64,000 nt of DNA from a virus (IMGVR_UViG_3300026484_000087:142245-206244), one strand, 5' to 3'. Positions 10,033 to 19,154 are shown, numbered from the stretch's first letter. Program-made: numbers and translations. The notes: a model not told the origin generated them from the letters alone.

Positions 10033-10440
10033 ATGGAAAATAATGAAGCAGGTCTATTAAGTCAAGAAGACTTAGATCTATTAAGAGAAACCAGAAAGGT
10101 AAGAATGGATCTTATAAAAGATATGACCGTTGATGGAGTACCTACAAGAAGTGGCGATATTAGAGTACTAAATGAAACTTTAGATGCCACTGATAGACAA
10201 GTTATGGAGTTAGCTAAATTAAAAGCTAAACAACAAGAGAATGATACTAATAATGCTGCAGTTGGTCTTGTTGTAGAGATACTTAATAAAGTTGGTGCTA
10301 GTGGACATAAGCAATTAACAAATGTTGAGGTGGAGCTACCAGATGACTTTATACCAGTTGATATAGTTCCAGGTGAAACGGATATAAACGCAGAAGAATT
10401 AGATTTAAGTAATTTTATAAGAGGTGGAGACGATGAATAG
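10033..10440 (+). CDS. Small acidic phage protein, 135 aa
   Basis: ATAAGGATTTGAT precedes the ATG. The first 70 residues are helical and charged (DLDLLRETRKVRMDLI, later LAKLKAKQQEN), and the C-terminal 40 residues are acidic. The length and helical N-terminus recall small assembly or terminase-small-like proteins of large phages, but no diagnostic motif is present and I do not assign one. It overlaps the next gene by 8 bases, so the two are co-translated. Confidence 0.6.
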   Translation: MENNEAGLLSQEDLDLLRETRKVRMDLIKDMTVDGVPTRSGDIRVLNETLDATDRQVMELAKLKAKQQENDTNNAAVGLVVEILNKVGASGHKQLTNVEVELPDDFIPVDIVPGETDINAEELDLSNFIRGGDDE

Positions 10441-11260
10441 TACAGTAAAGACTATATATAATATTGATTTGTCGCTAGCTAATTTTAAAAGAAAGGATTA
10501 TAAGCCATTACCAAATACTACGCTAAATGAAAAATTCAATGTTTTAATGGATGTAGATAGTATGAATGTTGACAATCCAATACTTAAGGGTTATTGTTTA
10601 GGTAATGGCAATATAAAAACAATAGGTCAGGATTCTAAAACTTTTCTTCATTATGGCAATCATAGATCTATAGATGGTGCATTATATTCGCATATACCAT
10701 TTTTGATTAGAGAGTTAGATAAAGATCTTGGTGTTACTGATAAAATGAAATATCGTTTAAGAAAAGAGATTCGCATTGATAATATTGATTATGTTGTTTA
10801 CTATATGAAGGTTATAGAGGATGTTTCTGTGACTAATCAGATTTTGAACATAACGTCTAAAGATGGTACTTTGCCTAAATTAAGCGTATTTAATAGTAAT
10901 GATGTGAGTATATTAAATCCAACTCCTAAAGAATATACTGATACCGTAACATCTATAAAAGATGAATATGTTACAGTATCTGATCAAATAGCTTTAATAC
11001 TAACTATGGATGAACTTAATGAAATAAAGAATGCTATGAGTATAATGGGTTTAGATTCGGTAAGTACTAAAATAAATGAGTTAGCTATTTGTAGTGGAGT
11101 TGATGTTGTTAATCCAGAAGATATGACTATAGAATCTGCTTACAGTCAAGTTATGATGTTTGTTGATTTGGATTATGATATTGAATTAGCCATTAATGAA
11201 AATAAAGGTTTTTATCGTGAGATAGAAATAGGTGGTATGGAGCCAATAAGTTTAAGGTAG
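10433..11260 (+). CDS. Putative virion structural protein, 275 aa
   Basis: The start at 10433 (MNSTVK) is preferred over a GTG nine bases upstream because AGGTGGAGA lies directly before it. The central part (residues about 50-120) has the pattern KGYCLGNGN, then a block with ALYSHIPFLIREL and YRLRKE. From memory this resembles a conserved virion protein in several jumbo myoviruses; that link is recollection, not a search. The C-terminal half is mixed alpha/beta with an acidic segment. It sits between a small acidic protein and the resolvase. Confidence 0.6.
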   Translation: MNSTVKTIYNIDLSLANFKRKDYKPLPNTTLNEKFNVLMDVDSMNVDNPILKGYCLGNGNIKTIGQDSKTFLHYGNHRSIDGALYSHIPFLIRELDKDLGVTDKMKYRLRKEIRIDNIDYVVYYMKVIEDVSVTNQILNITSKDGTLPKLSVFNSNDVSILNPTPKEYTDTVTSIKDEYVTVSDQIALILTMDELNEIKNAMSIMGLDSVSTKINELAICSGVDVVNPEDMTIESAYSQVMMFVDLDYDIELAINENKGFYREIEIGGMEPISLR

Positions 11261-11274
11261 TTTAAGTATCTGAT

Positions 11275-11305
11275 ATGGAGGCGACTTTTTTGGTTGTCTT
11301 CATAT
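11275..11305 (+). terminator. Possible weak hairpin terminator
   Basis: ATGGAGGCGAC and GTTGTCTTCAT can pair around a TTTTTTG loop in the plus-strand RNA only if G-U pairs are allowed. This may attenuate transcription before the resolvase gene. Confidence 0.35.
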
Positions 11306-11319
11306 GTTATATAAATACA

Positions 11320-11338
11320 TATAAACGTATTTTAATGA
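11320..11338 (+). promoter_or_regulatory. Plus-strand leader/promoter motif
   Basis: TATAAACGTATTTTAATGA is the second copy of the element at 9987-10006. It lies 24 bases before the resolvase start and just after the hairpin at 11275-11305. Confidence 0.4.
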
Positions 11339-11361
11339 TAATAAAGCATAAGGTTTAAAAA

Positions 11362-11922
11362 ATGAATAACAATACTATAAATATTCTGGCTATAGATCCA
11401 GGAACAACAACTATAGGTGTTTCAATATTTACTATTAATGTAATAGATTATAGTATCGTAGCAATAGAAACCATTTTAGTTGATACCAGTATACGTTTAG
11501 TGTCATCAGATACAGCATCAGATCTTTTATTAAGATTAGAACGATTATACCATCGTGTTGTAGAGCTTATAAATTATTATAAACCATATATAGTTAGTTT
11601 AGAGAATGGTTTTATAAATAGATTACGACCAGCAGCATATGGGCCATTATCACAATCAATAATGGCAATAGAGTTAGCTGTTAGAAATACTAATCCATAT
11701 ATAAAGATTTTTAAATTTGCACCTAAAACTATAAAGAAGGTTACTACTACAGCTGGTACAGCAGGTAAAAATGATATGTTAGCTGGTATAAAGACCATAC
11801 CAGAGATATCTAATAAGATCAATCCAGATCTTATAAGTGAACATGAGGTTGATAGCTTAGGTGTTAATTACACTATGCTTGAATATATAAGAGAGAACCC
11901 AATAATTCTCTTAATGATATAA
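11362..11922 (+). CDS. RuvC-like Holliday junction resolvase
   Basis: A 186-residue RNase H-fold nuclease of the RuvC type. The first strand reads NILAIDPGTTTIG, giving catalytic Asp11. A second acid follows in VSLENGF (about Glu80), and the C-terminal HEVDSLGVNY supplies further acidic residues. The length fits phage and poxvirus RuvC-like resolvases. The expected role is cleavage of branched DNA before or during packaging. ATG is preceded by AAGGTTTAAAA. It is followed closely by the spanin genes, so it appears to be co-transcribed with lysis genes. Confidence 0.85.
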   Translation: MNNNTINILAIDPGTTTIGVSIFTINVIDYSIVAIETILVDTSIRLVSSDTASDLLLRLERLYHRVVELINYYKPYIVSLENGFINRLRPAAYGPLSQSIMAIELAVRNTNPYIKIFKFAPKTIKKVTTTAGTAGKNDMLAGIKTIPEISNKINPDLISEHEVDSLGVNYTMLEYIRENPIILLMI

Positions 11923-11934
11923 AAGGAAAAACAA

Positions 11935-12459
11935 ATGATTAATTTAGCAATATTTAGAAATAAATATGTTTTAGCTGGAGCTATAGCTTTAGTTATTGGT
12001 TTAATTATAGCTATCGGTTATACAGTTACATCTATAAAAGATTTATTTAATCCAAATAACGATCAACAGATCATACAAGCCTCTAAAGCTAGAAAAGTTA
12101 TAACTGATCAAGTCATAGATACAAATGAAAAACTTAAAACTGCTATAGAAGATAAAACTAAAAGTAATAAAGTTGACAATCAAGTTGTTGTTGCATATAT
12201 TAAGAAAGAAACTAAATCTAATAATAAAATAAACAGTATTGTTAATGATTTAACAGTTAAACAAAGTAAAATAAAAATTAAGATTGATAAGATAAAAGAT
12301 GATACTATAAGTTCTATAACTGATAGGAATGAAACGTCTGATTGTTCTTATGTTATTGATGCCATAGAAATGCAATATGATGCAGAGACTAAATCAGCTG
12401 AAGCAAATATAGATGCTTTGTTTGGAGTATATAATGAAGTAAGTAAGGAAGTAAAATGA
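11935..12459 (+). CDS. Putative inner-membrane spanin (i-spanin)
   Basis: 174 residues. A single N-terminal transmembrane helix (about residues 12-33, LAGAIALVIGLIIAIGY) has a short cytoplasmic N-terminus and is followed by a long Lys/Asp/Ile-rich stretch of coiled-coil character. This is the topology of Rz-type i-spanins. The next gene overlaps it by 4 bases (ATGA) and encodes a lipoprotein, the usual Rz/Rz1 arrangement. It would act with that partner to fuse inner and outer membranes at lysis. The assignment rests on topology and pairing, since spanins share little sequence. Confidence 0.7.
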   Translation: MINLAIFRNKYVLAGAIALVIGLIIAIGYTVTSIKDLFNPNNDQQIIQASKARKVITDQVIDTNEKLKTAIEDKTKSNKVDNQVVVAYIKKETKSNNKINSIVNDLTVKQSKIKIKIDKIKDDTISSITDRNETSDCSYVIDAIEMQYDAETKSAEANIDALFGVYNEVSKEVK

Positions 12460-12776
12460 TTAAATATGTACTAATGGCAGTCATAGCGTTCATGTTTAGT
12501 GGTTGTTTTAGATGTCAACCAGTTATAGAAACAAAGGTAGTTTATAAAGATAAAGTTATTCTTGTAGCTCCTCCGAAAGAAGTACTTAACGATATCAGTA
12601 TCCCAAGACCACCAGATAGGGAGTTATTTATTCAGTCTAGTTCCATAGATAGATTAAATATGCTTACCAATTATAGCATAGATTTGATGAAAAGACTTAA
12701 CTCGTCTAATAATAGATTCAGAAGTCTTAGAGAATGGGTTGATAAACAAAAGAAAATATATAAGGAAGATAAGTAG
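12456..12776 (+). CDS. Putative outer-membrane spanin lipoprotein (o-spanin)
   Basis: 106 residues with a lipoprotein signal peptide: MIKYVLMAVIAFMFSGC, lipobox FSGC with the lipidated Cys at residue 17. The mature part contains a proline-rich stretch (VAPPKEV, IPRPPDRE) and a C-terminal helix. Together with the preceding single-helix coiled-coil protein and the ATGA overlap, this is a typical two-component spanin pair needing a Gram-negative outer membrane. It ends just before a strong hairpin. Confidence 0.7.
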   Translation: MIKYVLMAVIAFMFSGCFRCQPVIETKVVYKDKVILVAPPKEVLNDISIPRPPDRELFIQSSSIDRLNMLTNYSIDLMKRLNSSNNRFRSLREWVDKQKKIYKEDK

Positions 12777-12801
12777 TTAGAGGCAATACCTCTAACTACT
12801 T
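12771..12801. terminator. Bidirectional terminator
   Basis: AAGTAGTTAGAGG and its complement flank a 5-base loop CAATA. The hairpin separates the o-spanin gene from the convergent spike gene and overlaps both stop codons. Confidence 0.8.
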
Positions 12802-13612
12802 ATTTGTATGCCTCTAATCTGCTCTTTATTCTGGCATATGCTATTTTGGTATCGTTGTTTGGATCTGATGTAGTGCCATTAGGTGTTATATAAACCGATT
12901 CGTCCAAAACTTTTAATAGATCGGTTAATACCGACAATAGGTTTTCTGTACCATTATTGATGTTAAAATGTGAAGCGTTCAGTGTTACTGAGTTGCTTGC
13001 TGTCATTGTAAGATCACTAGCTTCTAAATTAAATGACTTAGTTTTCAACTTTATATCGTTATTAAATACCATACTAAGTAATTCAGCAGCACTGTCAAAC
13101 CCAATTTTATTACCTTTATCATCAAATATTTCAAATAGACCTACTTTAGTATCTATTTTCATATCCCATGTAGTTTCTTCTCCATCATTCTTGGCAGTAT
13201 GTAAGCTTACCAACTTTTCAATATTGTCAAATAGCATACTATATGAATTATCATTGGTTAATTCTTTTGCTTCATCGTCATTACTAAATCTAAAATAATG
13301 AGTACCTTTTGTATGTATCGCAGATTTATCTAATGTGCTAAATACAAAGAACCAATAATAAACACCAGTATCTCGATGTCTAAATATAATTACCTCTTTA
13401 CCAGCATTTAACGGTGGTACCTCATCATGAATATTCTCTAATAAACCCAGCCATGTAGCGTTTAGATTTTGTGGCGGTGCTTCATCTGCAGGAAAGAATA
13501 TCTTTATGTCTTCGTTGTCTATTCTAATACATTTTACCGTATCGTTTCCAACAGAAGTATCTTCAGTAAGTCTGTATAATCCTATAGTCTTTAATCTAGT
13601 TAACGGTTTCAT
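12800..13612 (-). CDS. Baseplate spike-like protein lacking a tip motif, 270 aa
   Basis: AAGGAGAATAA precedes the ATG. The N-terminal half is beta-rich and fits an OB-fold; it includes VPPLNAGKEVIIFRHRDTG and YYWFFVFS. The C-terminal part is a beta-helix-like run of alternating Thr/Asn/Ile residues (LTMTASNSVTLNASHF). This matches the gpV/gp5 C-terminal spike family of contractile tails. It is paralogous to the adjacent upstream gene (shared layout, including NDGEETTWDM versus NDGEHTTYDI), but ends in a helical segment instead of a metal-binding tip. It may form a spike base or a second hub layer. Confidence 0.7.
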   Translation of the reverse strand: MKPLTRLKTIGLYRLTEDTSVGNDTVKCIRIDNEDIKIFFPADEAPPQNLNATWLGLLENIHDEVPPLNAGKEVIIFRHRDTGVYYWFFVFSTLDKSAIHTKGTHYFRFSNDDEAKELTNDNSYSMLFDNIEKLVSLHTAKNDGEETTWDMKIDTKVGLFEIFDDKGNKIGFDSAAELLSMVFNNDIKLKTKSFNLEASDLTMTASNSVTLNASHFNINNGTENLLSVLTDLLKVLDESVYITPNGTTSDPNNDTKIAYARIKSRLEAYK

Positions 13613-13621
13613 TTATTCTCC

Positions 13622-14485
13622 TTATCCACATTTAGGTGGTGATGTATCTATTCCTAAGTTACCACAATGTACGTGAGTTTTATCAATACAGATATCGTCA
13701 TGGGTAATTGTACCACCAAGATATTTAACGCTACCAATGTTATGAGTATTATCGCTACTCGTAGTAGTCCATTTATTTGCGTTCATTGTTAGGTTTGGTG
13801 TAGTTATTGTCATTTTGTTTGTAGCATTATATTCTATGATTTTAGTATTGAATACTATTTTATCAATTATGTTAGCAGTGAGAGTATTTATAGAACTATC
13901 AAATAATAATTCATTGCCTTTACCATCTATAATCGAAATAACGCCCTTTTTAGTATTTATCATAATATCATATGTCGTATGTTCTCCATCGTTATCTGAT
14001 GTATGTATACTTACTTCTTTATTAATTGTATCTACTTTAGTCCAATAGGTATTATCATCATGTAGATTTTCCATGAAAACATCTGTATTACTATAATAAT
14101 GTATTACCTTCTCTTTTCTTCTAAGATCAAATTCATTATACATTGTCATCCAATAAAATTCATCTTCATTGGCATATCTAAATAACATTACTTGTTCACC
14201 TTTTTTAACCATAGGTGCAGTTTTACGGTTACTGTGTCCAAGTGCTAACCATTTAGCTTTTATAGTAACGCTTTTATTTAAAACTATTACTTCGGCTTCA
14301 TTATCTATATCTTCGTTAGATACAGTTATGCCTTCTACATAAGCTATATCGCCATCAACATGTGTCATGTTTTCTATTGGAAAACATTCTACAATAAAAC
14401 CATCTTCCTCAATATCCTTGGCTACTATAGCCACTGAGTACATGTGAAATCTACTAATATCATTAAGACGATTATTATTATTCAT
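13622..14485 (-). CDS. Baseplate central spike protein with HxH tip
   Basis: The start at 14485 (MNNNNRL) is preferred because AAAGGA lies 6 bases before it; an ATG 6 bases upstream overlaps that site. An N-terminal OB-fold-like region is followed by a triple beta-helix-like repeat region with Thr/Asn/Ile strands. The last 20 residues contain THVHCGNLG and end in PPKCG. In gpV-type spikes an HxH apex binds iron in the trimer tip. The expected role is puncturing the outer membrane on tail contraction. A conserved leader motif lies 36 bases upstream. Confidence 0.75.
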   Translation of the reverse strand: MNNNNRLNDISRFHMYSVAIVAKDIEEDGFIVECFPIENMTHVDGDIAYVEGITVSNEDIDNEAEVIVLNKSVTIKAKWLALGHSNRKTAPMVKKGEQVMLFRYANEDEFYWMTMYNEFDLRRKEKVIHYYSNTDVFMENLHDDNTYWTKVDTINKEVSIHTSDNDGEHTTYDIMINTKKGVISIIDGKGNELLFDSSINTLTANIIDKIVFNTKIIEYNATNKMTITTPNLTMNANKWTTTSSDNTHNIGSVKYLGGTITHDDICIDKTHVHCGNLGIDTSPPKCG

Positions 14486-14505
14486 CACCATTCCTTTCTT
14501 TATCT

Positions 14506-14530
14506 TTAATCAGATAAATGTTATGGGTAA
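14506..14530 (-). promoter_or_regulatory. Conserved 25-bp leader motif, copy 1
   Basis: On the minus strand this reads TTACCCATAACATTTATC followed by TGATTAA. It is identical over 25 bases to the block at 21821-21845 and nearly identical to 19155-19179. Each copy lies just before a minus-strand gene's ribosome site and behind a T-rich stretch. It could be a phage-specific promoter or an operator. Confidence 0.55.
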
Positions 14531-14551
14531 GAAAAAGAAATAGACTTTATC

Positions 14552-14581
14552 TTACATATGATACCATGGTATCATATGTAA
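14552..14581 (-). terminator. Palindromic terminator
   Basis: A perfect 30-bp palindrome centred on CCATGG lies downstream of the minus-strand spike promoter region and just beyond the stop of the 431-aa virion gene ending at 14594. Confidence 0.75.
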
Positions 14582-14593
14582 ATATTATTTAAA

Positions 14594-15889
14594 TTATAAT
14601 AAAAGATTAATAATATATGAGTACTCTTCCACTAAGTTATCAAAATTGTTTTCACTAATCAATATTGAACTATAAGTACTGGTACCAAAAGTGGGAAGTT
14701 TATAAGCAATATATTCGCCATCATCAATACCTATACTAAAAATACTTTCACCGAGTAAATTCATTTTGATTTTTGCTTTAACTCTAACATAATTGTTATT
14801 AGTTATACTTGGTATAATAATAGATTTAAGCATTAATAATAACTCATCTACATGATATAAATCACCAAAGAAACCTTTTATGTTATTAAGCGTTATAGCA
14901 TGGTCTCTAGTATCAAAATCAATATCTAATGATCTAATCGATGTCTCAAACATTAAACTTTGTAACGTTTCATTTAAGGCATATGCTATTTTACTATTTT
15001 TACTACCATCTTTTAAAGTTGAGAAGGAACCATGAAATAATGGAGCAACATCAATTATTTCAACTATATCTTTAATATCAGTGTTTATGTTATTTAGTAA
15101 ATCTAAAGTTAATGTGTTTACTATTATTGTTCCACTTAATATGCCTAAGGTATTTAGAAAATGATTTTCAAAGATCTGTCCCTCTACTAAACTACATATA
15201 GCTGTATTTAAATTATCTATTGAACCCATACTTATTTTATTCATTTCATAATCAAGTATAATGGCATTTAATAACTCAGACGTACTGTGTGATAATATGT
15301 TATTCCTAAATTTAGAATTTATTGGAATAATGCTAGAATCGTTTCTTATATCGGTATAGTCTGCAGTAAATGTGTTTTTAGCATTTATAGCTCTTATGAT
15401 ATCTTCTGGTCTACATGTTTTTAATTTTGTTTCTTTATCTGAACTACTTATTATCTGATAATTCTTCATATTGCGAACATGTGTGGGTTCTTTAAAATTA
15501 TCTACAGTATACTCTGCCACGCTATTTATGTATAGTAATGTTCTATCATTTATTGTGTTGTCATCAGTAAACCCTAATACTATTGTAACTATGTTAATAC
15601 CATTGTGCGAATGTTCAGTTTTAATCATAAAGCTGTAACGTTCACTTTCCCAGCCATTGTCAATGACTGCATCTCTAGTCTCTTCAGAATACCTAAGTAC
15701 ATCAGGGTTTATTTTACTTACGCAAAATGGTTCAACCAGTGTACCTTTATTTATAATTGTATCTATTTTGTCTATGTTTTCATATGATATATTTCCTACT
15801 ACATCCCTACTACATATGTCACTGTAACTGTTCATCTTAAAGAATTTTATTTCCTTTATTATAGGACTATTTTCTGGAATTTTAAACAT
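14594..15889 (-). CDS. Putative virion structural protein, 431 aa
   Basis: The start at 15889 (MFKIPENSP) is chosen because AGGAGTACATA lies directly before it; the open frame continues upstream but has no credible start. Residues about 90-180 contain RYSFMIKTEHSH, VLGFTDD, YINSV and TCRPEDI. This resembles a jumbo-phage virion protein pattern that I recall only from memory. The rest is helical with many hydrophobic strands. It has its own promoter and a double hairpin in the leader (15912-15960), and lies next to the spike genes. Confidence 0.6.
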   Translation of the reverse strand: MFKIPENSPIIKEIKFFKMNSYSDICSRDVVGNISYENIDKIDTIINKGTLVEPFCVSKINPDVLRYSEETRDAVIDNGWESERYSFMIKTEHSHNGINIVTIVLGFTDDNTINDRTLLYINSVAEYTVDNFKEPTHVRNMKNYQIISSSDKETKLKTCRPEDIIRAINAKNTFTADYTDIRNDSSIIPINSKFRNNILSHSTSELLNAIILDYEMNKISMGSIDNLNTAICSLVEGQIFENHFLNTLGILSGTIIVNTLTLDLLNNINTDIKDIVEIIDVAPLFHGSFSTLKDGSKNSKIAYALNETLQSLMFETSIRSLDIDFDTRDHAITLNNIKGFFGDLYHVDELLLMLKSIIIPSITNNNYVRVKAKIKMNLLGESIFSIGIDDGEYIAYKLPTFGTSTYSSILISENNFDNLVEEYSYIINLLL

Positions 15890-15911
15890 TATGTACTCCT
15901 TATTGTTAGAG

Positions 15912-15927
15912 GTATCATCTAGGATAC
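15912..15927 (-). promoter_or_regulatory. Second leader hairpin
   Basis: GTATC and GATAC arms around ATCTAG form a small hairpin in the same leader as 15945-15960, closer to the start codon. Confidence 0.35.
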
Positions 15928-15944
15928 TTAACCGACATAACTTT

Positions 15945-15976
15945 GATACTGCCACGTATCTACATATATTATATAT
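15945..15976 (-). promoter_or_regulatory. Promoter plus conserved 5' hairpin, copy 1
   Basis: On the minus strand, TTTCAACCATATATAATA gives a TATAAT -10 box (15968-15973). About 7 bases later begins the hairpin GATACGTGGCAGTATC (15945-15960). The same -10 plus hairpin order is seen at 25272, 33089 and 47153. The T-rich upstream region without a clear -35 resembles Campylobacter sigma70 promoters. Confidence 0.6.
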
Positions 15977-16052
15977 GGTTGAAAATAAGTGGAAAGTTAG
16001 ATGTATAATTATTAAACGCAATATAAATAATTGAATAATTAAAGGATATGAT

Positions 16053-18503
16053 ATGTATATAGAAAATTTAACACTTAGCAGATATAAAAGATTATTTTTG
16101 GCATATATAAATAAATTGGAATATACCCCAGAAAAAAGAATAAATATAATTGTTGGTAAAAATGGATCTGGTAAGTCCTCCACTTTAAAAGAACTTACTC
16201 CGTTGCCAGCTAATTTAACTAAAGACTATGATGAAGATGGTTATAAAAAAATAACTATAAAACATAAGGGTAGTAAATATGTGTTGACTTCTGGCATAGT
16301 AGGTAAGAATAAACATAGTTTCATGGTAGATAATGAAGAGCTTAATCCAGCTGGTACAAGAAAAGTACAACTTATGTTAGTTAAAGAACACTTTAATTTA
16401 ACACAAGATATACACGATACTCTTATAGGACTAAAGAACTTTACATCTATGTCAACCGTAGAAAGAAAAAATTGGTTTACAAATATATCAACAGTAGACT
16501 ACACTTATGCTATAGGCGTATATAATAAGATAAAGCAAAGACATAGGGATATAGTGGGAGCATTAAAGATATCTCAAACAGAATTAACCAAAGGTAGCGA
16601 TAGTATTAAAACCGAAGAGGAAATAAATTCTATAAAGGGTGAAATAAAAATACTTAAAGAGATATTGGATCTGGCTATGTCTTCTAAAGAACAATTTAGA
16701 TCACCAGTAGATATTGATGAAACCAAACTTATGATGCTTGTTGATATGGGTTATAAAGTATTGTCAGAACTCAATAAACCAGATCTAGATGTAGATATAG
16801 ATGTTGCTATTGGATCTATTAGTAATGAAATTACTCTTTTAAAGAATGAGATAGAAAAACAAAATAAAATATTGAAAGATCTAATGTTTATGGAAGATAC
16901 TAAAGATAGTTCTGATGCCAAACTTATAGATGAAACAATACTTGAGTTGCAAAAAAAGATAAGTACACTAGAAGATTCATTTATAGTGAAAATACCAAGA
17001 GATGATCTTCCTGAATTTATAAACTCTTTTAATTATAGATATCAAGACATCATAGTTATATTAAATGAAATTTCTATTAGGAATGATGCTGATTATGATA
17101 TAGACCTATATAAAAAGAATTTAACAGATATTGATGTTATAAATGCAAATATAAATACATTTGTAAATCTTAGAGAGACTTTATTTAAAACGAAGGATTC
17201 TATGGAACATAATAGAGATCATAATGAAGTTGAATGTGTTAAGTGTGGTAATATTTGGTCTATAGGTTATGACGAAAAAGAGTATAAGATAGTTATTGAT
17301 AAGATAGATAAATTAAGTGTTAAAATAGAGAAACTTAAAAAAAGACTTGATGAACTTAATGAAGTAGTAAGTACTTTTAAAGAGAAAATAACCTATACTA
17401 AACAGTTGTTATCTATTAAAGACAATGAAACTAATTTATACAATAAACAGGTTTTAGAACATGTTCTTGATAAATACAATGTTCTTACCGAAAGCAAAGC
17501 TATTATAGACTATATGTATAAAGTTAAGAATAATGTAGCAGAGCTTGAAAAGATACCTATTTATGTAAAAGAATATGAAATGCATCTTAAAGATAAAGAG
17601 ATATTAGAAGTAAAACGTAAAATGGAGGTTGAATACTTCAATACTAATAAGGATAACATAGAAGAAGAGTTAAGTAACAACAAGGTCAGATTAAAAGAAC
17701 TTGATAATAAGTTAAACTCTGTTAAATCCTATAAATCCAATTTATCTATACTTACAAAGATATCTGATACTCTTATAGATAGTATTAAGAAATTGAACTC
17801 TAATAAACAAGTAGAGATATCTATGGCCAGAAATAATAGTCTTAACGAATCCATTAAAGTTATAAATCTTGAGATAAGTAAATTAGAATCTATAATATCA
17901 GATTCTTTATATAACTCTAAACTTATAGAGAATAACAAAGAGAAAGTTATAGAGTTGGATAAAAGAAAGAAAGCCACCGCTTTATTATTGGAAGTAATGT
18001 CTCCTAATAACGGTTTAATAGCTAAATCGATAACACAATTTCTTGATATGTTCATAAACGATATGAATTCTATAATAAATAAGGTATGGAATTATAGTAT
18101 AGATGTTCTTCCTTGTAAGATAGATGATGGAGTTGATTTAGATTATAAGTTTGAGGTTAGGGTAGATGGTAGAAACGTTATGGAGGATGTTAGTAAGACT
18201 AGTTCATCTATGAAGGAGATAATTAATTTAGCTTTTAAAATAGTGAGTATGAAATATCTTAATATGGAAGATTATCCATTATACTTAGATGAGTATGCTG
18301 CATCATTTGACGCACATCATGCTATAAAAGCATATGACGGTATAGAGACGTTAGCTTCATCCAGCTTTAATCAAATTTTCATGATATCGCATTATGAAAG
18401 TACATACACCAGGTTCAGTGATTGTGATATATCTGTATTAGATGCAGAGAATATATTGCTTAATGGAGATATGGAAATAAATAGAGTATTAAAACTTAGT
18501 TAG
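16053..18503 (+). CDS. SbcC/Rad50-like SMC ATPase (T4 gp46 type)
   Basis: 816 residues. The Walker A motif GKNGSGKSS lies at residues 35-43. Two long coiled-coil arms flank a zinc-hook CVKC (Cys395 and Cys398). A C-terminal ABC half follows, with a degenerate signature around SKTSSSMKE and a Walker B YPLYLDE. This is the layout of Rad50, SbcC and T4 gp46, which work with an Mre11/SbcD/gp47 nuclease in end resection and recombination-dependent replication. The partner nuclease is not in this window. AAAGGATATGAT precedes the ATG. The gene stands alone, divergent from the 431-aa virion gene and followed by a strong hairpin. Confidence 0.9.
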   Translation: MYIENLTLSRYKRLFLAYINKLEYTPEKRINIIVGKNGSGKSSTLKELTPLPANLTKDYDEDGYKKITIKHKGSKYVLTSGIVGKNKHSFMVDNEELNPAGTRKVQLMLVKEHFNLTQDIHDTLIGLKNFTSMSTVERKNWFTNISTVDYTYAIGVYNKIKQRHRDIVGALKISQTELTKGSDSIKTEEEINSIKGEIKILKEILDLAMSSKEQFRSPVDIDETKLMMLVDMGYKVLSELNKPDLDVDIDVAIGSISNEITLLKNEIEKQNKILKDLMFMEDTKDSSDAKLIDETILELQKKISTLEDSFIVKIPRDDLPEFINSFNYRYQDIIVILNEISIRNDADYDIDLYKKNLTDIDVINANINTFVNLRETLFKTKDSMEHNRDHNEVECVKCGNIWSIGYDEKEYKIVIDKIDKLSVKIEKLKKRLDELNEVVSTFKEKITYTKQLLSIKDNETNLYNKQVLEHVLDKYNVLTESKAIIDYMYKVKNNVAELEKIPIYVKEYEMHLKDKEILEVKRKMEVEYFNTNKDNIEEELSNNKVRLKELDNKLNSVKSYKSNLSILTKISDTLIDSIKKLNSNKQVEISMARNNSLNESIKVINLEISKLESIISDSLYNSKLIENNKEKVIELDKRKKATALLLEVMSPNNGLIAKSITQFLDMFINDMNSIINKVWNYSIDVLPCKIDDGVDLDYKFEVRVDGRNVMEDVSKTSSSMKEIINLAFKIVSMKYLNMEDYPLYLDEYAASFDAHHAIKAYDGIETLASSSFNQIFMISHYESTYTRFSDCDISVLDAENILLNGDMEINRVLKLS

Positions 18504-18526
18504 TATAACCATATGGTTATACTAAC
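18499..18526. terminator. Bidirectional palindromic terminator
   Basis: A perfect 28-bp palindrome (GTTAGTATAACCAT and complement) overlaps the stops of the convergent SbcC-like gene and the gene ending at 18522. Confidence 0.8.
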
Positions 18527-19136
18527 AGTTACATTTTATTTTTTTTATATAAGATTCTAGGTTTCTTATATGGGTATCTTTTTTATCTAATAGCGTTAAT
18601 GTTTCTTGGTATCTAGTTCTAAAACTTTTCTTAACAGATGATTTGTTCTCTCTAAGTAATTCCATTTGCTTACTTGTAGTATCATCTAACAATACTTTAG
18701 CAGAGGTAGGGATCTCTTTTAAGGCAGCTTCTACTCCGAGATTGTCGTATATAACATTAATCAAATCATCTTTCAACGTTGTAAGATCTAAATCCAATGG
18801 TAATAAGCCTAATGAAATAGCCAGCATCCTTTCTTGATGTTGTTTACCAACTATAACAGGTATACTTAATATTTTATTAGCTGGTACATAAAGATATTCG
18901 TTACCAGTACTTAATAGAACTACTATAGGTACTTTATTTTCAAGATCTCTTGCTAGGTCTTCTTCAGTAAGACCTACTGGTTTATAGATATTGTCAAGAG
19001 GTTTATCTGTAGCAAGTTCATCTAGACTACGTATAGCTGTAACAAGGTATTCTTCTAAACTACTTAATACATTATCAAATGGGGCTGCTAACACAAACTT
19101 ACCTTTTGAATTTATTGGTGGTACTGTATATTCCAT
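18522..19136 (-). CDS. Putative virion structural protein, 204 aa
   Basis: AAATAAAGGAATAATA precedes the ATG. The order of motifs (KFVLAAPFDNVLSSLEEYLVTAI, given here only by its landmarks APFD and LVTAIR; then IVVLLSTGN, YLYVPANKI, LGLLPLDLDL; then a helical Glu/Lys C-terminus) resembles a conserved jumbo-phage virion protein, recalled from memory. The C-terminal 50 residues are a likely coiled coil ending in CNC. A conserved leader motif lies 34 bases upstream of the start. Confidence 0.6.
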   Translation of the reverse strand: MEYTVPPINSKGKFVLAAPFDNVLSSLEEYLVTAIRSLDELATDKPLDNIYKPVGLTEEDLARDLENKVPIVVLLSTGNEYLYVPANKILSIPVIVGKQHQERMLAISLGLLPLDLDLTTLKDDLINVIYDNLGVEAALKEIPTSAKVLLDDTTSKQMELLRENKSSVKKSFRTRYQETLTLLDKKDTHIRNLESYIKKIKCNC

Positions 19137-19154
19137 TATTATTCCTTTATTTAT

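Noticed and set aside
15890-16183. N-terminal extension of the 431-aa virion protein with several hydrophobic segments
   Set aside because: It would overlap the start of the SbcC-like gene, includes the promoter and hairpins, and has no ribosome site; AGGAG is at 15889.
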